Below, piece after piece: positions 51,101 through 62,341 of a stretch of DNA of 64,000 nt (positions are counted from its first letter, which is position 1; every line of letters starts with the position of its first letter). The DNA is from Vitis vinifera (taxonomy: Eukaryota; Streptophyta; Magnoliopsida; Vitales; Vitaceae): the NCBI RefSeq assembly GCF_030704535.1, contig NC_081813.1, positions 5,231,001 to 5,295,000 on the forward strand, read 5' to 3'. Position numbers and translations under genes: made by a program. The notes beneath the pieces are model-generated. The model was not told where the DNA came from and did not search any database. It saw only the letters and a program-made list of their open reading frames with translations.

Positions 51101-54100
51101 GCCCTCACAGATGAGGATGTGGATGAGATGCTTCTCCCAATTTCGTCTCTCCTCTCTGCATGTTAAGTTTAAAATTAGTGAGCCATGTAAAACATGTGGT
51201 TAAATGACAAGAACAAAGGCACACATGCACCATGAATGAGTTTCATCACCTGTGGATGCAGTTTGGTCAATCGAGCCTCGTCTATGGGATGATAACTCGA
51301 TCTTTCCTCCAGTTTTGGAATTCTCAGACTCTTCTGTTATAACAGCTTGAGGCTTCTCAAATGCTGCACAATTTGCACAAATCTTAGTACACTAATCTCC
51401 AATATTTTAGGATTTTCAACACAGAGAATGTAAGGATACCCACCATTTAGGTAAGTGAGAGCCACAGTGTAACAGAAGTTGAAGACTAAAATGAATCCAA
51501 GCAGTGCCCCAGCTCCTATCCAGTACCAGTATGCCTCTGTGAAGAACCCGCGAGACTTCAATACTGCTACTCCAAGGGATTCTGTTGAATTGGTTGAAGA
51601 ATTCTGAAAAATGGAAATACATTCAATCATGACACAAATAAACACAAATATTGATATGAAACATTCATAAACTTACTTTGCTCCAACTCTTCCCAAGGAA
51701 TTCATTTACCACTATTGCGTTCTGTGCATACATCAGAGGGGAAGACCAGTAACCCCAAATCCACCATTTCTTGACATTTTCTACAGCAATGACCAAATAC
51801 AAGAAGGAAACAAAAATTCATTATTAGGGTTTATGAACAAGAAGGTCCTAGTTTCCTAAAAAAAATCTTTCCTCCTTATACCTCGTGACAGGACAAAACC
51901 ACCCAATGCAAAGAGCAAAAGTAATGAAAATGACCCAAATGTGTTTGCAACAATCATGTTTCTACCAGCTGCTGCAATAAATCGAAACAATGCAGATGCC
52001 ATCTGATTAACAAGCACGAGGAGAAGATATTGTTTAAACAGCCTGCAATAAGAAGATTTGTTTATTGAGCATTGATCATTTTGGAACAAAGAAAACATTT
52101 GAAACAAATCTGGACATGTTTCTTTTACCTTCCCACATTTGGATCAAATCCAATGACATAATAAGACATGAACACCCAAACAGCAACTTCAACAAATGTG
52201 ATGGGGATCTTGAGGATCCATGAGGAGAGAGCATATGCCCATGCAGGGTAGAATAGTAGGCCTCTTTGCTTGTAAAAGACAGGAAGTTTTGCAATGGTCA
52301 TGGCAAGTTCTGACATTCCATTAAACATGATCATGACAACAGTGAAGAACAAAGCACCCATGTAAATGCTTCCATCATCTGTTGAATTTTTGTGCATCTC
52401 AGTTCTTAGGAAGATTGTCATGGAAATTGCTGCCATTATTATGAGCTAAAAGAAGAAACAAAAATAATGAATTACGATCAAATGTACAAAATTAAAAGCC
52501 ACTGTTATGAGTAACAACAATAATAATACTCACTTGGGTGAGTTGTAAAATATAGACAAATGAATTCCTCTTCATCAGCCAGTACTCTCTTGAGATGCAA
52601 GCATCCAACAGTTCCTTCTTTCTAACACCATATTTTTCAGTTTTCAAAGCAGCTGGGTGGCTTTTGGTCTTGTCGAATGGAGTTGCAAGCTCATCTCCTA
52701 CTTTCCGTCCACTGTGAAATGACTGGAATGCCTCAGCAAATTGCTTGACTGTGACAAAACTATAAGGCTCATCTTTACGTGCCCAATACTGCTGCTGATC
52801 TTTCCTAGATGTTACCTGTAATCAATTTTAAAATTCATGTTCTAGCTTGATTTTTTCTAAAGAAGGAAAAAAAAATATGAGAAGATGCCTAAAGGTACAA
52901 AACTATTAGCACTCACTTCTTGTAGGAAGTCTGCCACACCCTTCCTTTCAGGACATCTGAAGCCCATGGATTCAAAAAAGTCAAGAACGTCTTCACGAGG
53001 ACCCTGATAAACAATCTGGCTATCAGAGAGGAGAATGATGTCATCAAAAAGATCGTAAGTCTCAGGTGCTGGCTGCAGGAGAGAGATGAGAGCAGTCCCA
53101 TTGAGAATGTGGATGGTTTGCCTGAGAGAATTCACGATTTGATAAGTTGTCGAGCTATCCAAGCCAGTAGAGATCTCATCCATGAACAGTGCCTTCGATG
53201 GTCCAACCAGCATCTCCCCTATCATTTATATATTTCACAGTTGAATTAACTTAAATTAATGAACGAAAAATTCTAATTTATTTTATTTGGTTGGAAACCA
53301 AATTATCCTACCAGTTGTGACACGCTTCCTTTGTCCTCCAGAAATACCCCTTATCATTTGATCCCCTACCAAGGTGTCTGCACAGACTTCTAGTCCCAGA
53401 ATCTGTAAATTTAAGTGTAAATGAAAATAAACAAATTATGACTTAGAATTGGGTTTTCTCAGAAATCTGCATTCCATCATTGAAAGTTCTATGGTTATGA
53501 TACCTTCAGTGTATAGTCAGTGATCACATTCTCCTTCTGGCCTTCCGTTGCCGCTGCCTGAAATATTAAAAACCAATAATGTAAATCTCACTCACCATCA
53601 AACCAATAAGTACCTTAAGATATTCCAAGGACAAAAGATTTTGCTCTGCAGAACTGGTTAAAATTTCACTCAAAGTAGCTTCTGTCTCACCTTCATGAAG
53701 ACATCGATATCAGGATCAGGCTTAATATTTGCTGCCTTCTCTCTTCTTGAGAGCTCTGCTAACATGTCTGCGAATAGCCAAATAAAAGTCAACCTCCTGG
53801 CTTATGCAAATTTCATATAACTAAATTCACAAGCTTCAAAAACAAAGAAAATAAAAGTAAAAGGCAATGAATGGTTTAGACCAACCATATCGATCTCCAA
53901 CACCCTGGCATCTTGCAGAGAAGGCCAAGGTTTCCCGTACAGTCATTTCTCCTATATGGGTATCATGTTGGCTGATGTAGGTTGCAGTTCTCTGGGGTAC
54001 AAATTCATTCATGCCATGACCATTGTATGTCACCTTTCCCGTAACCTAAAGAAGGAATTTCAGTTTCCAAATTGGATATGAGATTAAACAGCTGAAAATG

Positions 54101-55182
54101 GAATATTCATTAAAGAACAAAAGCAATAATTTTTTTTTTCATTCAACCTTTAGACTGGAATCAAGCTTTCCGGACAAAGCCAATAACAGAGTGGTCTTTC
54201 CAGAACTGGGAGGACCCAAAAGCAGTGTCATTCTGCAGAAAAAAAATATGCACAAAAGATTGAGTATGGATCTTCAGGATATTCTAAATTGGAGAAAGTA
54301 AAAAAATCAATTTGATATATATATATCAATTAATTTTTTTTCAAAAAAAAAAAAAAAATCATATTCTCACCTTCGAGGTTTGATGATTCCACTAACATCG
54401 TGAAGAATAGTGAATTTCTTCTTTCTACTCGGAAGAATCCGAAGAGTGTTCAAGATATCCTTGAAAACAGAAAGAAAAATTATAATCTAAAAACAAACTT
54501 ACCCAAGAGAGTATTTATTGCTTAGCCAGTGATCTGTATTTGCATTTTAGTTACCTCAATTTGATTAAAAGCAGAATTAATGAATGAAGGCAAAGCTCTG
54601 CTTCCTACATGAGCTTCTGCATCAATGGTAAGATGCTCAAATCTAACTTCAATTTCGGGAAGATCAATCCCAACTCTGAAAAATGAAATAGACATGCAAA
54701 CCCATTACTAAAAAGTCAAAGGAAGATGTTTGGTTGTGAAGAAAATGCAGGACTATCAGTCACATTTAAGGTGAATTCTTTCTTTTCCACTGTTTTCAAT
54801 GTTAAAAAAGAAAAAGAAAAACGGCAAGAAACGCAAGAGAAGAGGAGAAATCGCACCTATCTATACGATTCCTGAGCTTCAACAAGAACTTCTCATTGTC
54901 CTCTTCGGCAATTTTCACCAACCGCTCCACTAAGTTCTTCTTTTCCTGAAACCCAAGGTTGTGTATATCAACTTCACTGGCCTCACCCGCCGAACCCATC
55001 AGCAAGCCTTTCCTCATCCGATTGTAGGTGGGAAGTTTCTCGAGTGCGGCCCATTTCAAAGCTTCCTCATCATCTTCATCCCTTGAAGAACGGGAGGAAA
55101 CCTCCTCACCAGAGTTCCTCCATATGGAAGAACTGTCCTTCCTTAAACTACCACCGGCTCTATAAATTTCACCCGTTGCCAT
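48187..55182 (-). CDS. PDR-E: full-length ABCG/PDR ABC transporter, near-identical twin of PDR-D
   Basis: Plant PDR-type export pump, 24 exons, 1454 aa. Exons lie at the PDR-D positions +16647 for exons 24 to 4 and +16649 for exons 3 to 1: 54857-55182, 54555-54675, 54371-54459, 54148-54232, 53886-54045, 53691-53767, 53504-53557, 53312-53402, 52917-53218, 52534-52815, 52129-52445, 51882-52042, 51677-51780, 51444-51603, 51250-51363, 50992-51155, 50569-50901, 49906-50196, 49732-49815, 49496-49629, 49143-49370, 48885-49056, 48548-48802, 48187-48447. Domains and motifs are as in PDR-D. The only residue difference I see is Gln1283 (His in D); here the exon 22 donor is the standard CAG|GTAACT. The hAT transposon 1.3 kb upstream may change its expression relative to D. 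Confidence 0.95.
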
Positions 55183-55409
55183 TGCAACACGAAACGAGGA
55201 ACCCTCCCTGCAAAACTAACCAAACCCACTAAAACCCAGAAACCTTTCCTACAAATTAGGAGGAAAAAAACCCAAATTTCGAGCTCTGGAGCTGAAAAAG
55301 CTCAAAATCAGAGATGGGTCGCCTCCACCCTTTCCTCTATGCATGCAATGCCGTCTCTTTGCATTGCTAAAACTTTGTTCCATGTTGGAAAAATGTGAAG
55401 AATGGAAGG

Positions 55410-55417
55410 TTTATATA
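55410..55417 (-). promoter_or_regulatory. TATA box of PDR-E
   Basis: The minus strand reads TATATAAA 228 bp upstream of the ATG, identical to PDR-D. The hAT element begins 1070 bp further upstream, so the core promoter itself is intact. Confidence 0.6.
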
Positions 55418-56478
55418 TTGATTGGAAGGACAGAAAATGAGGCTGCTCAGAAGTTTGAAAACCGCTTATTTTCCACTGACTTCATCTAGACAAGTTGGCG
55501 GGGAAAATCGAATCTAGAAGAGGCTATGAAATTACGAATGTCTCCATTTTTTACTCTTCAAATTCTTATTTTACATTTTCACAGTTCATAATTTTCAGCC
55601 TTCGAGTACATTGTTTGTCAAGTAACTTTAAAGAAATGTAAATTGTTAAATGTTGTCTACCTGCCGCGGCCTGTTTAGTTCCAGTTTTCAAAAATGGTTT
55701 TTTGTTATTGAAAATAAAAAACACAAAAAAACTTATTTAGGAAAGGGGATGTGTTTTTGTTTTTGTTTTTTTTTTTGTGTTTTCGGTATTCTCAAAAACC
55801 ACTTTTTTTTAGAATAATAAAAAAATATATTTTCATTATTTTTTCAATAAAATAAATTATTTTTCGTGTTTTTTTTTTTTCTTCTTTTTGTGTTTTCCTA
55901 GGTGCTTTTTATGTTTCCACGAAGGTGAGTTCCACCTTCACATCCACTCACAAACCTTTTCTTCTTCCTTAAATTATTAAAATTAATATACTTATACATT
56001 AACTTTCAAACATGTTTTTTGTTTTACTTATTCTAAAAAACTTTTTTATTAATTCAATAAAACATGTTTTTTTTTTTTTGAGAACAAAAATTATTTTCCT
56101 AAACAATTTTCAAAAATAGCAACCAAACAGACCTTAACTTTTCGGTTTAGCTCAAATCCCCCTAAATTGCAAATGTAATTTTTTGTGGTTAAAAAGATGA
56201 GGGAAAAGTAGGATTGATTTACTAATATGAAAATACACGGAAAAACAAACCTCTTCGTTTATTTAAAAATAATTTCAAATACATACATTTTTTAATGAGT
56301 CATCTAATTATTCCCTAAATTATTTATTGTCATGTCATTAATATTAATTGATAAATGGATTCTTTCACGTCAATGTTTATCTTCCTTTTAAATTTATTAT
56401 TATTATTATTAGTATTATTATTTTATTTGGGATTTTTTTTTCACTGCTTTTATCATTCATACTCTTCAAACTATCTCA

Positions 56479-56486
56479 CTTTTATG
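56479..56486. repeat. hAT target-site duplication, left copy (CTTTTATG)
   Basis: An identical 8-bp word follows the element at 61743-61750. The word occurs once at the empty sites of the D unit (about 39831-39838) and the C unit (near 26413). Eight bases is the hallmark length of hAT insertions. Confidence 0.97.
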
Positions 56487-56720
56487 CAAGGATTGAAATA
56501 TCGGTAAACACGGATATATCGGTACTTGGATTTTACGGATATATCGGAAATATCGGAGAAATATCGGTGGATATTTTTCATCAAATATCGGTGAGACAAA
56601 AATTATCCAAAATTGATGGGAATGTTTAAAAAAAGCCAAAGAATGATAAAATAAGCAAGAATATGCATGTTAAAGTTATTTTATAAGTGTAATTGACATA
56701 AATATGGTCAAAGAAAAAAA
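56487..56720. repeat. hAT left subterminal repeats (TATCGG words)
   Basis: About seven copies of TATCGG, several within ATATATCGG or AAATATCGG, lie in the first 240 bp. In hAT elements such as Ac, short subterminal repeats of this kind bind the transposase N-terminal zinc finger. That role is inferred by analogy. Confidence 0.75.
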
Positions 56721-56879
56721 TATCGGTAAATAGTTTACGATACTTGGATTTGAAGAATAAAAAATATGAAATTTGGAATTGTACACTTAGAAAGTTAGAA
56801 TTGAGTTAAGAAATATTTGATTTCATTAAATGAAAACAATTTACACATAAACATAATACATATGACATTGCAATGGTCC

Positions 56880-59800
56880 TTAATACCAAAATGAAGATCG
56901 ATGTGGTTCCATCATATTGTTATTGTTAGATGAAGGGAGCCCATCTTGTTGAAGACAATATTCATACCAGGACATGGAGTTTCGATAGTATTGATTGTAT
57001 GTACGAACATGCCATGCATAAATTTCTTGAGTCCTACCAACAACTTGTCCATGGATAGGAAATCCAGGGTTTTCCCATGTGCTCGTTTGAAATCCTTGTT
57101 GTTGCAGCTGATGTGGAAGGTAGTATGGCATTTGTGTGGAAGAAGGATAGTTATACCTTTCATACTCTTCATCAGTGGAACTTGAAAGATTTTGAGGAGG
57201 CTGACCATAACTCATTGCATAAGGGGCATAAATGTTGGCTTCGTTTGATGAATCACTGAATTGAGTCTCTACACTCATCGACTCAAAACTGGCCGACAAT
57301 GAGTCCTCGTTGTATGGCATCATCCTTCGTTGTCTTCCTCTATATGGCTTTCCAATGGCTCCAACACCTGGACCGGCTCTTCTAGAGCCGTGGTCTTCAT
57401 CTTGAGTACAATGTGTGAAATCATCTTCACAAGTAAATGCCAATGGTTGTCCACTTTGTTGTTGTTGTCTAACATCCCCTTCATCATTTCCAGGGTCGCT
57501 ACCATCATTGGTCCCCTCTCCTCTTGAACCATCATAACCGGAAGCAGAAGTACCAGTAGCACTAGGTCTACTACTATGTTCAACACTCGTGGAGTCAAAA
57601 GAAGGTCGAGAAGTGACTGCCGGCTGAGAAATTCCTTGTTGAAATGAATCTCTCGTGTCTTGGCTGAAACTATCAGTATGAACTTCTTCGGATAACACTC
57701 GATCAACATCAACACCTGCTTCTCGGACATGTGCGGCAATTCGTGGGTCGGGATTTCCATCTTCATCATCTAGATGAAGAGGTCTAACCCATTGAAACAA
57801 TTGGTTATCTTCTTCTTCACCAACCTCAGTTGCAATGTCAAGTAAATCGAGGTAATCTTTCTCTGCAACTTTGTCTTGTTCTGCTTCCATGTCACGTATC
57901 TTTAGTTTCATGTTATAATAACAGAAAACTAATTGTTGGAGCATCGGGTAAGCAAGCCGATTTCTTTGTTTTGTATGAATTAAGGCAAACGTGCTCCAAT
58001 TTCTCTCACAAGCTGAAGATGATGCAGTTTGCGATAAAACCTTGATGGCCAACCTTCTTAATGTAGGAGCGTGATGTCCATACATGAACCACCATTCAGC
58101 TACAACCAAATAAATGATATCAATACTTATATTGGAAAGTTACAATAATATGCTAATGAAATGAATTATTATTTCACAAATAATACTCACCGGGAACCAT
58201 TTCTGACCTCGAAGCAATCGCTGCTCGATCACCGAATCCTCTTTTTGCATCTCGGAATAGTATAATCTACATATTAAATAATTGAAAGTGAAAAAGTTGA
58301 GTAAATGAAATTCAATTATTTAATTTATATTATAACTCTAATAATTTACCTCATTTCCAAATTGACTAAGACCTTCTGATGTAGGATCTAATTTCGCAAA
58401 GACTTCATGAACAGCTTGAAGTAGATCAGGATCAGTACCAACTCCACGTTTATATTGAAATCTTGGATTAAGAAAGAATGCTACAATAGTAAAGTAGAAA
58501 TGTAAAATTAGAATTTTATGAAAGAAACATATTAAATACCAATAAATTTCAAAGATGAATAATACTTACCTGCTGCATGAAGAGGATGTTTAAGAGTTCT
58601 ATCCCAACGATCTGCAATTATTTCTAACACCCATTCTTTAGCATTAAGTCGAATGAGGTTCTCTTTCATAACTCGAATCAATTCGTACACAAATGGCATT
58701 GTAGGAACAACTTCTGAATCGACAATGCGAAGAACTGTGTATAGCGCCTCATATATTGACACTAACTTTCCCACTCTTTCCCAGTACGCATGGTCAAACA
58801 TAAGTGATTCAACCTCTTTGCCGATTAATGTGCGACTTAAGTTGTGTTGTGCCCATTCATCACTGATAAACACTTTCTTCAAGTTTGCTTTCTTTTTCAA
58901 AAGACTGTCAAGGGCTATATAATTGGTTGCAAATCTTGTTGCTCCAGGACGAACTATGTCTCCACCACACACCTTCCGCATCTGTGCAAGCAACCAACTA
59001 TGGTTATAAATGAAGTTGGTTATCTTTCGAGCCTTTGTAATCAGATCTGCAACACTCGTCCTTTTACCGATGTCTTCGAACATTAAGTCGATGCAATGTG
59101 CTGCACACGGAGTCCAATAAAGATTGTATTTCTTCATTAACAACTTCCCCGCCTTCACGAATGCCGACCCATTATCTGTAACTATTTGGACCACATTTTG
59201 TTTGCCAACTTCCTTGATCACATCCTTCAACAAACCATATATGTATTTGTTGTCCTTTATATTATTTGATGCATCAACGGATTTGAGGAAGATTGTGCTA
59301 CCTTTTGAATATACCATGAAATTAATTATGCTTAATTTCGTGGGCCCAGTCCATCCGTCAGACATAATCGTGCATCCATAAGTCTTCCACTTTTCTCTTT
59401 GAATATTGACATAAGCTTCCATGTCTTTGTACTCCATATCCAAATACTTGTGTTTGATTTCATAAGGAGACGGCGGTTCTATACCCATACCTACCATCCA
59501 TATATAATTAAAACATATAAGAACATTTGTGTCAATCATACTATATAAATAGTAATGATATTGTTCAAATAAATACAACTTTTAAAATTATAGTAATTAC
59601 CTGCTTGTTGTGCACCAACAATCATGTTCTTGAAGTGGTGAGAGTCTGCTTTACTTGGCGGAACACTCTCATATATGAAGAACTTACTGATCAAACGTCC
59701 CATGGTTTCCTTGATGGCACCACCTTTGAAAAGATTTTTTACAGTTTTCTGTCTTGCTGCTGAAGATTTGTACAATGAGGGTGCATCAGGCAGTGATGCA

Positions 59801-60500
59801 TCTGAATATCGAACACTTTGCGATTTTCGCATTTGCCTTGTTGTTGGATTGGTTGGATGTGAAGACTCGCCTATTATAATTATTAAAATTAAACATATAT
59901 GTTAATTTAATATTATTGATAAAGTTGATAAGAAACAGTAATAATTCAAATTAATATTATACCTGTTTTTCTTTTGCCTTTTATAAAATGTTCTTGTTGT
60001 TGTCGATTCCATTCAGCAGCTTTTGATGCTCGAACTGCCTCTCTATAAGCATGTCGCTCATCAGGGTGCATGTCAGCCGGATACATATACACATCATCAT
60101 CTCCATCATCATCATCATCACCACCACCACCACCACCACCACCATCACCACCAAGGTTCTCCTCATCGTCCTCATCAATTAAATGCCTATGTCTTCTTCC
60201 CATTGTGTCTCGCAGTTCTGCTCGAATCTCTTCTATATCAACAGCTTTCTTCGCTTTTGCCTTATTTCTTTGCTCTATAAGTCGTCTTATTTCTTGTTTC
60301 ACTTCTGGAGGCACGTTAGGACACTTTTTTGTATTTGAATTAGGGTCTGTATGTGATAGGTGAAATTTAAAACGAGTAATCCCACCACTCTTTATTGCCA
60401 ACCCACAGTAATTGCATATTGTTCCATTTTTGTTCCCTTCCATAGGTGTACAATATTTCCAACAAGGATCTCGACCCATGGTACCGCTTTCACTAGCCAT
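56880..60500 (-). CDS. hAT transposase, six exons, 1051 aa, uninterrupted
   Basis: Cuts and re-inserts the element by recognising its ends. Exons: 59963-60500, 59601-59870, 58570-59490, 58350-58480, 58191-58266, 56880-58099; all junctions are GT-AG and keep frame (3156 nt with stop). Domain order: BED-type zinc finger (C29, C32, H47 and a later Cys), charged coil with RRLIEQRNKAKAKKA, Gly/Asp run, DUF659 catalytic region with IMSDGWTGP (D314) and VTDNGSAF (D375), RPGATRFATN, and C-terminal hAT dimerisation region with SSSACERNWSTF (E677). D314, D375 and E677 fit the DDE triad by analogy with Hermes; that assignment is inferred. Beyond about residue 740 is a 300-residue Ser/Gln/Tyr/Asn-rich tail, unusual in length. 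The start at 60500 was chosen as the first ATG after the leader-intron acceptor. Confidence 0.93.
60096..60150. repeat. Trinucleotide repeat inside the transposase gene
   Basis: Runs of TCA and CCA on the plus strand encode consecutive Gly and Asp residues on the minus strand, about nine Gly then five Asp. The run sits between the BED finger and the catalytic region, where length changes would be tolerated. Confidence 0.9.
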
Positions 60501-60503
60501 TTT

Positions 60504-61004
60504 CTAAAATTGAATTATGAAACTAATATCAAATTTAAAATTATTAAAGATAAAACATGTAAGAAATTTAATATGCATGAAATTGATAAGAACTAATAAA
60601 AATTGAAATTAAAATTGAATTATGCATATATGAAATAGATAAACATTACAATAAAATTTTGATAAGAATTAAAATAAATTAAATTTGCATATTCATGAAA
60701 TTGATAAGAATCACTACTAATAAAAATTAAAATTAAAAATGAATTATGCATATATGAAATAGATAAACATTACAATAAAATTTTGATAAGAATTAAATTA
60801 AATTAAAATAAATTAAATTTGCATATTCATGAAATTGATAAGAATCATTACTAATAAAAATTAAAATTGAATTATGCATATATGAAATAGATAAACATTA
60901 CAATTACATTTCCATATGAATTAGAAAATATCAATTAAACTATATATAACAAATAAAATTTAATTATGCATAATAAAATAAATTTTATAAAAGGTAAGAC
61001 ATAC
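60504..61004 (-). other. Probable 5'-leader intron of the hAT transposase gene
   Basis: A strong donor AAG|GTATGT sits at 61003-61005 and an acceptor TTTTAG at 60504-60505, three bases before the transposase ATG. A non-coding first exon would lie about 61005-61095. Most of the intron is a tandem repeat. Confidence 0.6.
60582..60925. repeat. Tandem repeat in the hAT leader intron, about 120-135-bp unit, 2.7 copies
   Basis: Copies start at about 60582, 60701 and 60835. Each contains TTGATAAGAA, GAATTATGCATATATGAAAT and AGATAAACATTACAAT. It is extremely AT-rich. It may affect transposase expression or only reflect slippage. Confidence 0.85.
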
Positions 61005-61117
61005 CTTAATTAGCCTTTGACTTGGAGTTAATCCCCTTCACCACCAAATTTTCAAAATAAAAAATTTTTGCTAGATCATATAAGAATTTTGATGTATGAA
61101 ATGAAATGGAATGTGGG

Positions 61118-61125
61118 TATTTATA
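61118..61125 (-). promoter_or_regulatory. TATA box of the hAT transposase gene
   Basis: The minus strand reads TATAAATA, about 25-35 bp ahead of the expected transcription start and 115 bp upstream of the leader-intron donor. Position and spacing fit a plant core promoter. Confidence 0.5.
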
Positions 61126-61139
61126 GGAATTTTTTTGGT

Positions 61140-61380
61140 CAAACTAGCCGTTGGATGGTCAAACTAGCCGTTAGAAATTAATTTTAACCGTTGGATCAAA
61201 ATTTGGTTCAAATTTCACCATTAGATCTTCATATAACCGTTGGAAACACTCCATAGCCCTTGGATAAAGTCAAGATTGATTTTCCACCATTGGATCACAA
61301 ATCTGACCGTTGGAGGCCTTTACATACACGGGTGAAATCTGGGCCATCAGATCCTCAAAAATTCAAAATTGGCCGTCAGA
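61140..61380. repeat. hAT inner right subterminal repeats (CCGTTGGAT words)
   Basis: Roughly ten copies of CCGTTGGA/CCATTGGAT/CCATTAGAT-like words are spaced 15-35 bp apart between the transposase promoter and the CGAT-rich end. They form a second, different repeat family in the same element. They could be transposase or host-factor binding sites; the function is not known. Confidence 0.7.
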
Positions 61381-61387
61381 TCAAAAG

Positions 61388-61742
61388 CAGGGAATCTTCA
61401 AAAAAATCGCCGATTTTTTCAAAAAATCGCCGATTTATCGCGATTTTATCGGCAAAAAATCGCCGATTTTTTCAAAAAATCGGCGATAAATCGCCGATTT
61501 TACCGATTAATCGCCGATTTTTTGCTGTCCTCTGCCGTCTTCGCCGCGCGTGGCTCCACTCGCCGATGTTTCGCCGATTTTTCGGTCCTCCACCGATATT
61601 TCGCCGATATATCGGCGATTTTGCCGATTTTTGGCCGATTTTTCCGTCAATCGATAATCGGTGCCGATTATCGTTTCGATGCCGCCCGATAACCGATATT
61701 TCTCCGAAATATCGGCGACATTTTCCGATTTTTCAATCCATG
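61388..61742. repeat. hAT outer right subterminal array (CGCCGATTTTT words)
   Basis: A dense array of CGCCGAT, CCGATTTTT and AAAAATCGCCGAT words, many in inverted pairs that can fold into hairpins. It ends at the terminal inverted repeat. CG dinucleotides are far denser here than in flanking DNA. Spurious frames at 61260-61751 and 61369-61692 arise from the repeat. Confidence 0.88.
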
Positions 61743-61750
61743 CTTTTATG
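61743..61750. repeat. hAT target-site duplication, right copy (CTTTTATG)
   Basis: Identical to 56479-56486. After it the sequence resumes exactly as in unit 1 (AGATGTTTATG). Confidence 0.97.
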
Positions 61751-61833
61751 AGATGTTTATGAAAAAAAAAATGTCTTAACTTTTACTAAGGTGTTTGTTT
61801 TTGGGAAAGAAAAAAATCTCAAATAATAATAAT

Positions 61834-62341
61834 TGTGGGATGCTCACAACCGTCTAGCATGATCCTTATGTGTCGTCAAGTGTGATGCCTATTTTATGCA
61901 ATCGTCATGTATCTGTCTACCTCAAAATGCAAACAGACAAATCATCGAGGCACTATACATTCCCACCAGTCAAGTATTAAATACAACATATATTAAGTGC
62001 ATTAATTGACATAACCATTACTAAGCATAAAACATCATACTTCCAAGACTCAAAAACTAGTAATCATTAACATTAAAGATGGTAAAATTGCAATCAAATG
62101 TATAATAAAAGCATTGAGAAGACATTACCTTTGAGCCTAAATAAATAGTCATTATTCATAAAAAAGAAGGTATGTTGCCACTTTTCCAAAAAATCTCTTG
62201 CTCAAGTTTTTTACATCTGACTTAAGCTTTGAAAGGATGTATCCGAAAAACTCATCCAAACATTCTTTTGTGCAAGTGCAATCGGTCGTCTACATCACGT
62301 GGAGGCTAGCCGGATACTTCATTATTGGTCATGCACCAACA
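61834..62341. mobile_element. Solo LTR (E-unit copy)
   Basis: Duplicate of 39922-40429, carried along by the segmental duplication; same 508-bp length, same TG...CA ends and same ATAAT/ATAAC flanks. Confidence 0.78.

Larger units (their letters stand above)
56487..61742 (-). mobile_element. Complete hAT DNA transposon, 5256 bp, apparently autonomous
   Basis: Terminal inverted repeats CAAGGATTGAAATATCGG (left) and CATGGATTGAAAAATCGG (right end, reverse complement) match at 16 of 18 bases. Perfect 8-bp target duplications flank it. Element plus one duplication is 5264 bp, exactly the extra length of unit 2 over unit 1, so nothing else was gained or lost. It carries an intact transposase on the minus strand and CG-rich subterminal repeats at both ends. 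It is inserted in the upstream region of PDR-E, with its transposase transcribed towards that gene. Intact ends, an intact frame and the empty sites all indicate recent activity. Confidence 0.96.

Noticed and set aside
59981..60363. His-, Ser/Pro- and Val/Met-rich frames opposite or beside transposase exon 1
   Set aside because: Out-of-frame readings of the trinucleotide repeat that encodes the Gly/Asp run.
61260..61751. 163-residue plus-strand frame rich in RRF/ADF/PIF repeats
   Set aside because: Comes from the hAT subterminal array and runs across the end of the element.
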